In this document: piece by piece, positions 8,083 through 15,668 of the stretch
How the letters are laid out: every line of letters starts with the position of its first letter
How positions within the stretch are numbered: the stretch's first letter is position 1
Source: JBBDMU01 sp040878115
GTDB lineage: Bacteria; Bacteroidota; Rhodothermia; Balneolales; Natronogracilivirgulaceae
Direction: 5' to 3'
DNA length: 33,057 bases
NCBI GenBank assembly: GCA_040878115.1
Contig: JBBDMV010000041.1
Coordinates: forward strand, 1-33,057
The notes under the pieces: model-generated
The model's input: only the letters and a program-made list of their open reading frames with translations
What the model was told of the DNA's origin: nothing
Database searches by the model: none
Translations under genes and position numbers: made by a program

Positions 8083-8234
8083 CGATTTTTATATACTTGA
8101 TTACAATGTTAGCTTTCCGACTAACAACTATCTAAGGGATAATTATAACAAAAACATTCCCAATTTAGCATTTAAGTACATTAAAGCAAGGTAAATCTAA
8201 TAATTTTCCCCTCAACAAGCCCATTATATTCCAA

Positions 8235-8345
8235 TTAACATCGTTTTTTAGCCTGATAATCGCTGGTTTTCTTAGGGGAGACCACCGTTATTCCAACCAG
8301 TACCACCATGATAATCATGTTAATGAAGAGGTTGATGGTATTCAT
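8235..8345 (-). CDS. Possible 36-residue single-pass membrane peptide
   Basis: An ATG-to-TAA frame encodes MNTINLFINMIIMVV followed by more hydrophobic residues, then a basic tail ending KKRC. A hydrophobic span covers about residues 5-22 with a positively charged C-terminus, the usual look of a small inner-membrane protein. There is no strong ribosome site. It lies alone in the 436-base spacer between the HNH gene and the response regulator. The rest of that spacer (8083-8234 and 8346-8518) is AT-rich and shows nothing else. Chance occurrence is quite possible. Confidence 0.35.
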   Translation of the reverse strand: MNTINLFINMIIMVVLVGITVVSPKKTSDYQAKKRC

Positions 8346-8518
8346 TACAGAATTTATCTTGGATGTGGTTTGGATCTCATAATACTCAGCCGATTGTGCA
8401 TTATTACGCAATCTTTTGTTTGAAGTATCCTAATAGAACAGGGAGAATTTCATCATAAGGCATACATTTCAGTTTTCAATATGGGTAATTTTTAAGCAAA
8501 CCACTTGATCATTAAGGT

Positions 8519-8935
8519 TTATTCCTCAACATGTTTCATGGATATCGCATCGAAAACCACATTCACCAGATCTTCTCTGGAAAATGGCTTTGCAAGATAA
8601 CTATCAAATCCCTGCTGAAGGTACTTATCACGGTCACCACGCAGAGCATAGGCGGTAATGGCAATAATGGGTACGTCATGGTAACATGGTAATAAACGAA
8701 GCTGTTTTTTGACCTCGGTACCATCCATACCACGTCCCAGTTTAATATCCATCAATACGGCTGAGTATTTTTCGTTTGTGGCTTTTGTTATAGCCGTGTG
8801 TCCATCTGAGGCTGATGAGACCATAAAATGATCTTTCAGGATGAGTTTAGTCACATCCTTATTTTCATCGTTATCTTCTACCAGAAGAATTTTAGGTTTA
8901 AGCCCCGTTTGGTCCAACGCTGTTGTTTTATCCAT
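8519..8935 (-). CDS. Stand-alone response regulator (CheY-like receiver)
   Basis: A receiver domain only, 138 residues, with no DNA-binding or enzymatic output. The acidic pair E20/D21 (LLVEDND), phospho-acceptor D63 (LMDIKLG), T94 in AITA and K116 in AKPFSREDL are all present, so it should be phosphorylated by a histidine kinase or act in a phosphorelay. The pattern ...DVPIIAITAYALRGDRDK...GFDSYLAKPF is typical of receivers cut from or paired with hybrid kinases. No kinase is adjacent. The RsbW-like gene 433 bases upstream in the same direction suggests signalling through protein contacts, but this is inference. Confidence 0.93.
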   Translation of the reverse strand: MDKTTALDQTGLKPKILLVEDNDENKDVTKLILKDHFMVSSASDGHTAITKATNEKYSAVLMDIKLGRGMDGTEVKKQLRLLPCYHDVPIIAITAYALRGDRDKYLQQGFDSYLAKPFSREDLVNVVFDAISMKHVEE

Positions 8936-9368
8936 TTTTATCTCAATTGCCTGCTTTGATAACAGGATTTAGTACTTAGAATATTAATGAATTCTATCAA
9001 CTCAGCTCTTCCAGTGTTTTACATAAACACTTCATTTCAACAAGCTTTCATCCTTTAAAGGTTATTGTCAGACTTAAGTCAGGTGCTCTTAACATGTTTG
9101 CTGAGATCTTCCTTTTTTTGGATAATTGGAGTAAAACATTTTATCCAATAAATTATAAGAACCTTGTATAAGATAGAATTAACGATACCCCAATATAGAT
9201 TAAAGAACGTTAATTAAAAAGTTTTAACCAAGATTTCATGGGCTTTGCAAAAAAATGAGGGTTTTATTTCGCCAATAAGTATTTTATTTTTATACAAGCA
9301 TTTAATGCCAAAGTGATGTAATGGCAGCAAATTAACATCCTGTTAGCAGGATATATAAAACGAAAGCT
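8936..9368. other. AT-rich spacer, no gene recognised
   Basis: A 433-base non-coding stretch between the RsbW-like gene and the response regulator, both on minus. No reading frame of interest, tRNA or recognised repeat family is seen. It should hold the promoter of the response regulator. A 6-bp hairpin at 9337-9352 lies just after the upstream gene. Confidence 0.5.
9337..9352 (-). terminator. Weak hairpin after the RsbW-like gene
   Basis: ATCCTG/CAGGAT with a 4-base loop lies 17 bases past the stop codon at 9369. No U tract follows on the minus strand, so intrinsic termination is uncertain. Confidence 0.3.
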
Positions 9369-9794
9369 TTACTGCGAATTTTTAGGTGCCACATCTAAAT
9401 TAAATGTGAGGGTAAGCAAATTTCCTTTGTCTGAATATTTGACTTTATCACAAAATTGGTTCATGAGATAAACTCCGCGGCCGCTAATTTTGAGTACGTT
9501 TTCTTCGGCTAAAGGGTTCGGTAACCGCGATGGGGTAAACCCTTCTCCTTCATCTTCTATTAGAATGTGGAGTACATTGTTGCTAAGCTTTGCCTGTATG
9601 TTCACTTTCTTTTTGACATTCTCTTTATTACCATGTATGATAGCATTGGTTACAGCCTCACTCAGGGCCAGGCTAACTGCGGTTGCATTATTCTCTTCAA
9701 GATTGGCCCATTCTTTAATTTTTTCTGAGAAATTTTGAACGTCTTCCAGGTTTTCCAAATCAGAAGGAATAATCAGGGAGGGGAGTTGATGCAT
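9369..9794 (-). CDS. RsbW-like serine/threonine kinase / anti-sigma ATPase
   Basis: A 141-residue GHKL ATPase of the RsbW/SpoIIAB type, which in studied systems binds a sigma factor or phosphorylates an STAS antagonist. The N box EAVTNAIIHGN is at 46-56, the G1 box DEGEGF at 81-86 and the G2 region GRGVYLMNQFCDKV at 105-118. It starts MHQLPSLIIPSDLENL, typical of compact cytosolic members. No STAS antagonist, PP2C phosphatase or sigma gene is in the window, so its partner is unknown. It is followed by a response regulator and lies upstream of a general-stress gene block, making a partner-switching role plausible. Gene identity is firm; the regulatory target is inferred. Confidence 0.9.
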   Translation of the reverse strand: MHQLPSLIIPSDLENLEDVQNFSEKIKEWANLEENNATAVSLALSEAVTNAIIHGNKENVKKKVNIQAKLSNNVLHILIEDEGEGFTPSRLPNPLAEENVLKISGRGVYLMNQFCDKVKYSDKGNLLTLTFNLDVAPKNSQ

Positions 9795-9868
9795 AAGTTA
9801 CTGCCTGAATTTAATTATGCTGATATAAGCTTCAGCATACTCTTGCCATGATTTAACACTTAGCTAAT

Positions 9869-11176
9869 TTATGCATAAATACCTCGCAACCAAAGTGTTT
9901 CTGCTACTTTATCGATTGCATATACATACGCTGCCTGCCTTAACGTAATATTATATTTCTCTTTTACCTTATAAATCATCTGGAATGCATCTCGCATCAT
10001 ACGGTTTAATCTCCTGTTAACACGTTCTTCTGTCCAAAAGTACCCCTGGCGGTCCTGGACCCATTCAAAATAGGAAACCGTTACCCCTCCGGCATTCGCA
10101 AGGATATCAGGGATAACAAGAATACCCTTTTCTTCAAGAATAGTATCCGCATTAGCTGTAACGGGACCATTAGCTCCTTCCGCAATTATTCTCGCGCTTA
10201 TTTTTGGCGCATTGTGACCATTAATCTGGTCCTCTTTAGCGGCAGGAATTAAAACATCGCAATCCAACTCGAGCAGTTCTTTATTGGTTATTACTTCCCC
10301 TCCGGCAAACCCCTTCAATGAGCCTTTGTTCAATTGCGCGTAAGCCTGGGCCTGAGGAATATCAATACCCTCATCATTGAAGTAAGCACCGCTCACATCA
10401 CTGATAGCTATAATTTTAGCGCCTTGCTCATACATAAGTCTGGCAGAAACATAACCAACGTTACCGAATCCTTGTACAGCTACTGAACTTTTACCGGGCA
10501 TGATTCCCATTTTATTTAAGGCTGCCATTACCACGGTAATCACGCCACGGCCGGTTGCTTCTTTCCTGCCATACGATCCCCCAAGCAATAGGGGTTTTCC
10601 GGTTACCACGGCTGTTTCAGATTTACGGGAATGCATGCTGTAGGTATCCATAATCCAGCCCATGATCTGTTCATTGGTGTTCATATCAGGAGCAGGGATA
10701 TCACGATCAGGACCAAAAATATCCAGCATGTTTGCGGTGTATCGCCGGGTAATGTGTTCAAGTTCACGATTTGAAAGTGTACGGGGATCGCACTTTACAG
10801 CACCCTTTGCACCTCCAAAGGGTACGTTAACGACAGCGCATTTCCAGGTCATCCATGCTGCAAGAGCTTTTACTTCCTCAATAGACACATCCGGGGAATA
10901 ACGAATTCCGCCTTTGGAGGGACCAAGGACGTTATCGTGAATGACTCTGTAGCCTTCAAACACCTTGATGTCACCACTATCCATCACGATGGGTATTGAT
11001 ACGGTGACTTGTTGAACAGGGCTGGATAAATACTGGAACATCCCTTCATCGAGGTTTAGCAGATCGGCGGCGAACCGAAATCGCTTCATCATGGATTCAA
11101 AGGGGCTCTCCTTATCGAGTACAGGTCCGGGCTCTTTATAATAAGGGGTGCTAAAGATGTCTTTATTGTAAGGCAT
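9869..11176 (-). CDS. gdhA: Glutamate dehydrogenase (Glu/Leu/Phe/Val dehydrogenase family)
   Basis: This cytosolic enzyme interconverts glutamate and 2-oxoglutarate plus ammonia using NAD(P). The 435 residues match the roughly 420-residue hexameric class. GPSKGGIRYSP (85-95) and MTWKCAVVNVPFGGAKGAV (109-127) hold the substrate and catalytic lysines (K88, K112, K124). D164 lies in PAPDMNTNEQIM. The Rossmann loop VQGFGNVG is at 234-241, and AEGANGPVT and the ANAGGVTVSYFEWVQ segment follow. Cofactor preference cannot be fixed by eye. It stands alone on the minus strand, with a spacer containing repeat hairpins between it and the stress block upstream. Confidence 0.95.
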   Translation of the reverse strand: MPYNKDIFSTPYYKEPGPVLDKESPFESMMKRFRFAADLLNLDEGMFQYLSSPVQQVTVSIPIVMDSGDIKVFEGYRVIHDNVLGPSKGGIRYSPDVSIEEVKALAAWMTWKCAVVNVPFGGAKGAVKCDPRTLSNRELEHITRRYTANMLDIFGPDRDIPAPDMNTNEQIMGWIMDTYSMHSRKSETAVVTGKPLLLGGSYGRKEATGRGVITVVMAALNKMGIMPGKSSVAVQGFGNVGYVSARLMYEQGAKIIAISDVSGAYFNDEGIDIPQAQAYAQLNKGSLKGFAGGEVITNKELLELDCDVLIPAAKEDQINGHNAPKISARIIAEGANGPVTANADTILEEKGILVIPDILANAGGVTVSYFEWVQDRQGYFWTEERVNRRLNRMMRDAFQMIYKVKEKYNITLRQAAYVYAIDKVAETLWLRGIYA

Positions 11177-11246
11177 ATTTTTTAGGAATAAATATATGGA
11201 ATCGGCGGCGGCCGTTGGTAACCACAGGATGTGTTAGGTGAATCGG

Positions 11247-11431
11247 GTTCCCGGGTGCAAATTCGTGAAGCGCAGACGCTTCACGGAGCATTTATCTGCC
11301 ATCCATCTGCTCCATCTTGCCATCCACCCGCTTCGGCATCGTCCAAGCGTCAACCCCCCGCTTCGGCAAGCGTCCTCGCTTGCCGAAATTGCACCCGGTA
11401 ACCGGGAATACACAAAGGTATTATTGGCTAC
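11247..11431. repeat. Repeat element with two AAGCG/CGCTT hairpins and GTTxCCGGGTGCAA ends
   Basis: Hairpin CGTGAAGCG/CGCTTCACG (11264-11285) and hairpin TTCGGCAAGCG/CGCTTGCCGAA (11362-11387, 11-bp stem) lie between outer arms. The left arm (GGTTCCCGGGTGCAA, about 11246-11260) pairs with GCACCCGGTAACC (about 11391-11403). The sequence just right of it (ATACACAAAGGTATTATTGGCTA) matches the interior of the 1502-1680 element (CATACAAAGATATTACTGGCTA) and 29042-29063. It occupies most of the 333-base spacer between gdhA and the SPW gene. Confidence 0.7.
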
Positions 11432-11444
11432 CATTTGAAGCAGA

Positions 11445-11478
11445 AAAAGGTGGACGAGACATTTCTCATCCACCTTTT
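11445..11478 (-). terminator. Intrinsic terminator of the SPW gene
   Basis: A 15-bp stem (AAAAGGTGGACGAGA with its complement, one C/T wobble) with a 4-base loop, starting about 30 bases after the SPW stop codon. On the minus strand it ends in a short U run, and on plus it is followed by TTTTATGCTTTTTTTT, so it may work in both directions. Confidence 0.7.
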
Positions 11479-11509
11479 ATGCTTTTTTTTAAAGTTAACT
11501 GCTCACCAT

Positions 11510-11881
11510 CTAAGCTGTTCTCGGTCTGCGTTCCGGAGACGAAACTTTTTCGGTCATTAATGAAACCAAAAACGCCGCTGCTCCCAGCACAAGGTGAGGA
11601 ACCCAGATCATGGCCGCGAAGCCAAACAACCATGGAGAAATTGCTAAAACAATACCAATAATAGCATCCAGGGTGAGATGAGTATCCATGCTTATCTGCC
11701 GCGATACTCCCATCTCATAATCCGTGAACATACTGGACAAAATAACAACGGCACCTATGATAACCGGTACCCAGGTTTCAGCGCCACCTGCGGCAAAATC
11801 GAGTACCCATGGTGCCAGGATCAGGACCACTCCAAAAATGTAGTCGATGATTCCGTGAGTGCGTGTTGGTATGATTCTCAT
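11510..11881 (-). CDS. SPW repeat integral membrane protein
   Basis: A small hydrophobic protein of 123 residues with about four membrane helices in two similar halves: HGIIDYIFGVVLILAPWVLDFA (about 9-30) and LDAIIGIVLAISPWLFGFAA (about 71-90). APW and SPW are the signature tripeptides of the SPW repeat family, whose biochemical role is unknown. The charged link MFTDYEMGVSRQISMDTHL joins the halves. It is 24 bases downstream of the Gln-rich membrane protein and probably cotranscribed with it. A ribosome site resembling AGGAT precedes the ATG and a terminator follows. SPW genes are often found among stress-response genes, which fits this neighbourhood. Confidence 0.85.
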   Translation of the reverse strand: MRIIPTRTHGIIDYIFGVVLILAPWVLDFAAGGAETWVPVIIGAVVILSSMFTDYEMGVSRQISMDTHLTLDAIIGIVLAISPWLFGFAAMIWVPHLVLGAAAFLVSLMTEKVSSPERRPRTA

Positions 11882-11905
11882 GGTTATATATCCTATTTAT
11901 AGTGA

Positions 11906-13150
11906 CTAAATGTTTCTTCCTTTTTTACCTCTTGAGTCGTCCGGATTTGGATCTCCGGGCATACGAGGTTCGTTTCTCGCAGGTGTTGTTCTTCCTGGCT
12001 CCTGGGCACGACGCTCTGATGTGCCACGATAGCTCGGGTCGTTAGGGTCGCGTTCAAAAGAAGTTGTACCTCCCGCTCTTTCTGTGTCACGTTCTCTGCT
12101 GCTTTCGATATCAGACCTTCTGTCTATTACATCACGTTCTCTTTCTCTGCGTTCTTCTTCAGTTGGTGCGGCAACACTTCCGCCAACGCCTGCAACAATA
12201 GCGCCCAATACCAATGCGATAAATGACCAAAAGGCAGCTGTTGCCAGAACATCGGCAACTTCGTCACCTATTTCCGCAGCTTCCGCCTGTAGCTCTTCTG
12301 TATCAATACCAGTTCCCCCACTGCCGTTACTGGTAGCTTCTTCGTAAGTGCTTATCCAGTTATCTACGGTTTGCTCAGCCTGCTGCTGGTCCATTTGGGT
12401 ATTATCTTGCAGCATACTGACTACCTGCTGCCTTTGCTGAGGGCTAATTTCTCCCTCTTGCAACAATTCACTAACCGCTTGCTCTAGTTCCTGGGCCTCT
12501 GCCTGGCTTCCTTGCTGTTGTTGCTGTTGCTGAGCCAATGGCCCACCATCTTGCTGCTGTTGTTGTGCCTGGGCCTGCCCCTGGTCATCTTCCTGGACAA
12601 GTTGCCTCATCTCAGCCATTATATCTTCCAAAGCCTGCTCTTCTCCTTGTTGCTGCCCTTGCTGCTGCTGTTGCTGACCTTGTTGACCGCCACCAATCAT
12701 TTCAGCGACTTGTGGCCCCGCAACCTCACCGGCAAGCGAAATCGACTGTCCTACAATTCCAAACGCTCCGGACATAATCTGTCCTATCGTTGTGGTAATC
12801 AACATAAAGCCCACAAATGTTGCAACACACCAAACAATGATGCCATGCATCATTCCTTCGAAGGAATTGCTAATGGAAGCCATGCGTCCAGCAACCCACG
12901 CTCCGGTAAATAAAGATATTAATGCTGTGACTATCCACCATATGGCAGCACCAATACCCAAACCTTCCATCCCGGCAGTCGGATCAACAGCGAATGCCCC
13001 TATAGCTAATCCAAGCATACTCAGTACCATCTGCACAACAATAGCCACCAAGGCACCGGCAAATATTGCTCCCCAGGAAACTTTACTTATGAAGATTGAT
13101 CGCCTTCCTGCCGGCTCAACTTCTCTGTTTCTGATATTACCTTCTGCCAT
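11906..13150 (-). CDS. Gln-rich multi-pass membrane protein of unknown function
   Basis: The 414-residue protein starts with a KVSWGAIFAGALVAIVVQMVLS helix (about 23-50) and two or three more membrane spans to about 125, a fold seen in uncharacterised bacterial membrane proteins. A soluble middle follows with several polyglutamine runs (about 156-214, up to seven consecutive Q), then acidic Q-rich helices to about 270. One more membrane span lies at about 303-327, and the long charged tail is rich in R, E, D and P. The DNA of the Q tract (about 12505-12680) is an imperfect CAG/CAA repeat. A good AGAGGAG site lies before the ATG. No function can be assigned; genomic company suggests envelope stress. 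Confidence 0.85.
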   Translation of the reverse strand: MAEGNIRNREVEPAGRRSIFISKVSWGAIFAGALVAIVVQMVLSMLGLAIGAFAVDPTAGMEGLGIGAAIWWIVTALISLFTGAWVAGRMASISNSFEGMMHGIIVWCVATFVGFMLITTTIGQIMSGAFGIVGQSISLAGEVAGPQVAEMIGGGQQGQQQQQQGQQQGEEQALEDIMAEMRQLVQEDDQGQAQAQQQQQDGGPLAQQQQQQQGSQAEAQELEQAVSELLQEGEISPQQRQQVVSMLQDNTQMDQQQAEQTVDNWISTYEEATSNGSGGTGIDTEELQAEAAEIGDEVADVLATAAFWSFIALVLGAIVAGVGGSVAAPTEEERRERERDVIDRRSDIESSRERDTERAGGTTSFERDPNDPSYRGTSERRAQEPGRTTPARNEPRMPGDPNPDDSRGKKGRNI

Positions 13151-13186
13151 AACGTACTCCTCTTGTTCTTTTTTTTTTAATAAAAT

Positions 13187-13227
13187 GAAACTTTAAAAAC
13201 TCCGGTAGCCGAAGTTCTTAAAGTTTC
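13187..13227 (-). terminator. Hairpin terminator after the DUF2383 gene
   Basis: A 15-bp stem GAAACTTTAAAAACT with its complement (one mismatch) encloses a smaller CGG/CCG stem. It lies 13 bases after the DUF2383 stop and before the ribosome site of the Gln-rich protein. On the minus strand it ends in TTTCATTTTATT. It should separate the upstream stress genes from the Gln-rich/SPW pair, at least partly. Confidence 0.65.
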
Positions 13228-13239
13228 TGCTCATGTTTC

Positions 13240-13695
13240 TTATTCAGCAGCTTCTGCGATTTCTCTGAGCTCTTTTATACGGTCTCGTGCTACTTTTACT
13301 TCTCGATGCTGACTCTCGACAACTACTTTAACCGGGGCCGGCAAATCTTCGTCCAATGCGTTTTCATACTCATTTACTGCCGCATTTTCACCCCGTTCAC
13401 ATTCCTTAAGTATAGATTGTCGTTCCCTGCTGGCCAGTGCCTGTTTAAGATTGATCCAGCTGCGATGCAAAGCTCCCGTATAGCTGCTCTTGTCTTCAGG
13501 CTTCGCCTCGCCTATATTAACAAGGGCATCCTGAAGCTCGCCTGCGAACTCGGCTCGTTGCTGAGCGAATGAACTGAACAGGGTTTTCAAGCTGGTATCT
13601 TCAATATCTTCAGAAGCCGTTCGAAACCCCTCCTGACCATCTTTACAAGTTTCAATCAGCCTGTTTAGAGTTGCTTTGACTACAGATTTTTCCAT
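13240..13695 (-). CDS. PA2169/DUF2383 four-helix-bundle protein
   Basis: A 151-residue all-helical protein of the ferritin-like DUF2383 (PA2169) group. The start VKATLNRLIETCKDGQEGFR is the family's first helix. LFSSFAQQRAEFAGELQDAL, RSWINLKQALASRERQSILKECERGENAAVNEYENAL and VESQHREVKVARDRIKELRE follow as helices two to four. Members are small cytosolic or periplasmic bundles of unknown biochemistry, often grouped with DUF892 and CsbD genes in stress regulons, as here. Whether it binds metal is not known; the E/H positions typical of ferritins are only partly evident. It is 37 bases from the DUF892 gene and likely in one operon with it. Confidence 0.9.
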   Translation of the reverse strand: MEKSVVKATLNRLIETCKDGQEGFRTASEDIEDTSLKTLFSSFAQQRAEFAGELQDALVNIGEAKPEDKSSYTGALHRSWINLKQALASRERQSILKECERGENAAVNEYENALDEDLPAPVKVVVESQHREVKVARDRIKELREIAEAAE

Positions 13696-13732
13696 AATTT
13701 CTTGAGTTAAAGTTTTTTAAAAAAGGTCCGGG

Positions 13733-14227
13733 CTATTTTATAGCTCGTTCATTGGCACTTTGCACGGCTATTTGGGTTAATTTATCATCAGCCTGTTTCT
13801 CTTCTTTCAAGCTTTCCTTAAGTATATCTGCTACTTCTTTATTATTTAATTCTTCTGCCCAGGTAATCAACGTCCCGTATGAAGCAATCTCATAATGTTC
13901 AACTTTTTGTTGGGCAGCTATTAATGCTGCATCAAGAACCTCTGAACTTGTATCCTGACTTATAATTTCTCGTGCCTCGTCCAGTAAACCCTGCATAGCC
14001 TGACATTGCTCAGCCACAGGAGATTCTCCAAGCTGGTCAAATACCCTTTCTATCCTTTTAACATGATCTTTCGTTTGCTCCAGATGCATTTCCGCAGCTG
14101 ATTTAAATTCCGATGAAGATATCTTCTCACTTATCTTTGGTAAAGCATCTACTAATTGCTGTTCTGCATGGTATATATCCTTAAGTTCATGCAGAAATAA
14201 ATCATTCATGGATTCCATCTTAGCCAT
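13733..14227 (-). CDS. YciE/DUF892 ferritin-like protein
   Basis: A 164-residue ferritin-like four-helix protein. MNDLFLHELKDIYHAEQQLVDALPKI is the DUF892 opening, with E14, E22 and nearby H as metal-ligand positions. AAEMHLEQTKDHVKRIERVF is the second helix with the ExxxH-type pair. Later helices hold QKVEHYEIASYGTLITWAEEL and LKEEKQADDKLTQIA. E. coli YciE/YciF are relatives in an RpoS-dependent operon. Iron handling or oxidative protection is commonly proposed but not proven. Its 120-base leader contains a near-perfect ATACATT/AATGTAT palindrome. It lies between CsbD and DUF2383 genes on the same strand. Confidence 0.92.
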   Translation of the reverse strand: MAKMESMNDLFLHELKDIYHAEQQLVDALPKISEKISSSEFKSAAEMHLEQTKDHVKRIERVFDQLGESPVAEQCQAMQGLLDEAREIISQDTSSEVLDAALIAAQQKVEHYEIASYGTLITWAEELNNKEVADILKESLKEEKQADDKLTQIAVQSANERAIK

Positions 14228-14264
14228 AATTATATCCTATTTTGTTGTTATTTTATTTTAATTA

Positions 14265-14279
14265 ATACATTAAATGTAT
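14265..14279. promoter_or_regulatory. Palindrome in the DUF892 leader
   Basis: ATACATT-A-AATGTAT has perfect 7-bp arms with a 1-base centre. It lies 38-52 bases upstream of the DUF892 start codon, within the likely promoter region. It could be an operator for a dimeric regulator; no second copy was found before the other stress genes. Confidence 0.3.
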
Positions 14280-14347
14280 ACAATTAGAACGCATTGTTTT
14301 TTAACTTCTTATATGCACGATCTATACATATACTTTTTTAAGCAAAT

Positions 14348-14536
14348 TTAACCTTCTCCGGATATCATCTTCTCAACTTCTTCTCTTGATTTCCCGGTTT
14401 TCTTCTGTAGACGACCAATAAGCTCATCGGTTTTACCTTCCGTATACTGAAGATCATCTTCGGTTAGATTAGCATACTGTTTTTTTAATCTACCCTTTAT
14501 CTCGTTCCAGTTTCCTTTCATCTTTAAATCAGCCAT
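14348..14536 (-). CDS. CsbD family stress protein
   Basis: This 62-residue hydrophilic protein carries the full CsbD pattern: KGNWNEIKGRLKKQYANLTEDDL (about 7-29) and EGKTDELIGRLQKKTGKSREEVEKMI (about 33-58). CsbD of Bacillus subtilis belongs to the sigma-B regulon; its molecular role is unknown. A convincing ribosome site (AGAGGT) lies a few bases before the ATG. It is the first minus-strand gene of the stress block and is divergent from the SDR gene at 14807, so the 270-base region between them, AT-rich with no other feature seen, should hold both promoters. Confidence 0.93.
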   Translation of the reverse strand: MADLKMKGNWNEIKGRLKKQYANLTEDDLQYTEGKTDELIGRLQKKTGKSREEVEKMISGEG

Positions 14537-14806
14537 TACTTTTTACCTCTGTTTTTATTAGAGAAACCTATTCTACTTAATCTATAATTTCATTAAATAC
14601 AAAATAACAAATACCTGCATAAAAAAGCTATCATCTTAATGTTTTTTAATGACTTATATTAATTCTAATTTATAGTTTCCATAAGCCAGGAAAAGTCACG
14701 TTATTTGTTAATAATTCATAAATAAAACAGTATTTGAAACTTGGTCGTTACGGAATCTGTTTTACCAGATCATTAACCTAAACTATATCTTTCAGGAGAA
14801 TTGATT

Positions 14807-15652
14807 ATGGAAAAACCTCCTCAACATCAGGAGAGGAAACCCGGTTTGGAAAAAGACATGGAACCCAAACCGGTCTCAGAGAAAAAAACTTACAGAGGGA
14901 GTGATAAACTCTTAAACAAAGTTGCACTAATTACCGGTGGAGACAGTGGCATTGGCAGGGCTATAGCTATAGCATTCGCCAAAGAAGGTGCCGATGTGGC
15001 TATATCTTACCTGAATGAACATGAAGACGCCGATGAGACGCGGGAGATGGTAAGAGAAAATAAAAGGAGCTGTCATCTTTTTCCTGGTGATATAGGGCAG
15101 GAACCAATGTGCCGCGAATTAGTTGAAAAGACGGTGAAAGAGTTTGGCAAAATCGATATTCTGATTAACAATGCTGCCGAACATTACTTCAAAACATCTA
15201 TAGAGGAGATTTCCGAAGAACAACTTGAAGAAACATTCCGTACGAATGTATTTTCTTATTTCTTTCTCACAAAGGCAGCCCTTCCCCATATGAAAGAAGG
15301 CGGGAGTATCATCAACACAACATCCGTTACAGCTTATGAAGGCAACCCGGTTTTACTTGATTACTCAGCGACAAAAGGAGCTGTTCTTTCGTTTACCCGT
15401 GCGCTCTCGCAGTCTCTGGTCAAAAAAGGTATCAGGGTCAATGCAGTGGCCCCCGGACCTATATGGACTCCTTTAATCCCTGCAACATTCCCGCCGGAGG
15501 CCGTAGAAAAGTTTGGCAAAAATACCCCCATGGGCCGGGCAGGCCAACCGGATGAAGTTGCGCCCTGTTATGTATTCCTGGCTTCAGATGAAGCATCTTA
15601 CATTTCCGGGCAGGTTTTGCATCCGAATGGCGGAACAATTGTCGCGGGGTGA
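14807..15652 (+). CDS. GS39/YdaD-like short-chain dehydrogenase
   Basis: A 281-residue NAD(P)-dependent oxidoreductase with the N-terminal extension (PPQHQERKPGLEKDMEPKP) that marks the general stress protein 39 (YdaD) and YghA subgroup. TGGDSGIGR is at 43-51, NNAA at 121-124, S173 in NTTSVTAYEG and the catalytic pair Y186/K190 in DYSATKGA. PMGRAGQPDEVAP and GGTIVAG end the protein. The substrate is unknown. I place the start at the ATG because AGGAG at 14794-14798 is spaced 8 bases from it; the in-frame TTG two codons earlier is too close. The antiporter gene follows 16 bases downstream, suggesting a two- or three-gene operon. Confidence 0.95.
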   Translation: MEKPPQHQERKPGLEKDMEPKPVSEKKTYRGSDKLLNKVALITGGDSGIGRAIAIAFAKEGADVAISYLNEHEDADETREMVRENKRSCHLFPGDIGQEPMCRELVEKTVKEFGKIDILINNAAEHYFKTSIEEISEEQLEETFRTNVFSYFFLTKAALPHMKEGGSIINTTSVTAYEGNPVLLDYSATKGAVLSFTRALSQSLVKKGIRVNAVAPGPIWTPLIPATFPPEAVEKFGKNTPMGRAGQPDEVAPCYVFLASDEASYISGQVLHPNGGTIVAG

Positions 15653-15668
15653 TGGTTAGGAATGCCTA

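Noticed and set aside
12512..12913. Leucine-rich plus-strand frame over the Gln-rich gene
   Set aside because: Poly-L is the antisense reading of the CAG/CAA repeat; no domain, and the minus-strand gene has a good start and ribosome site.
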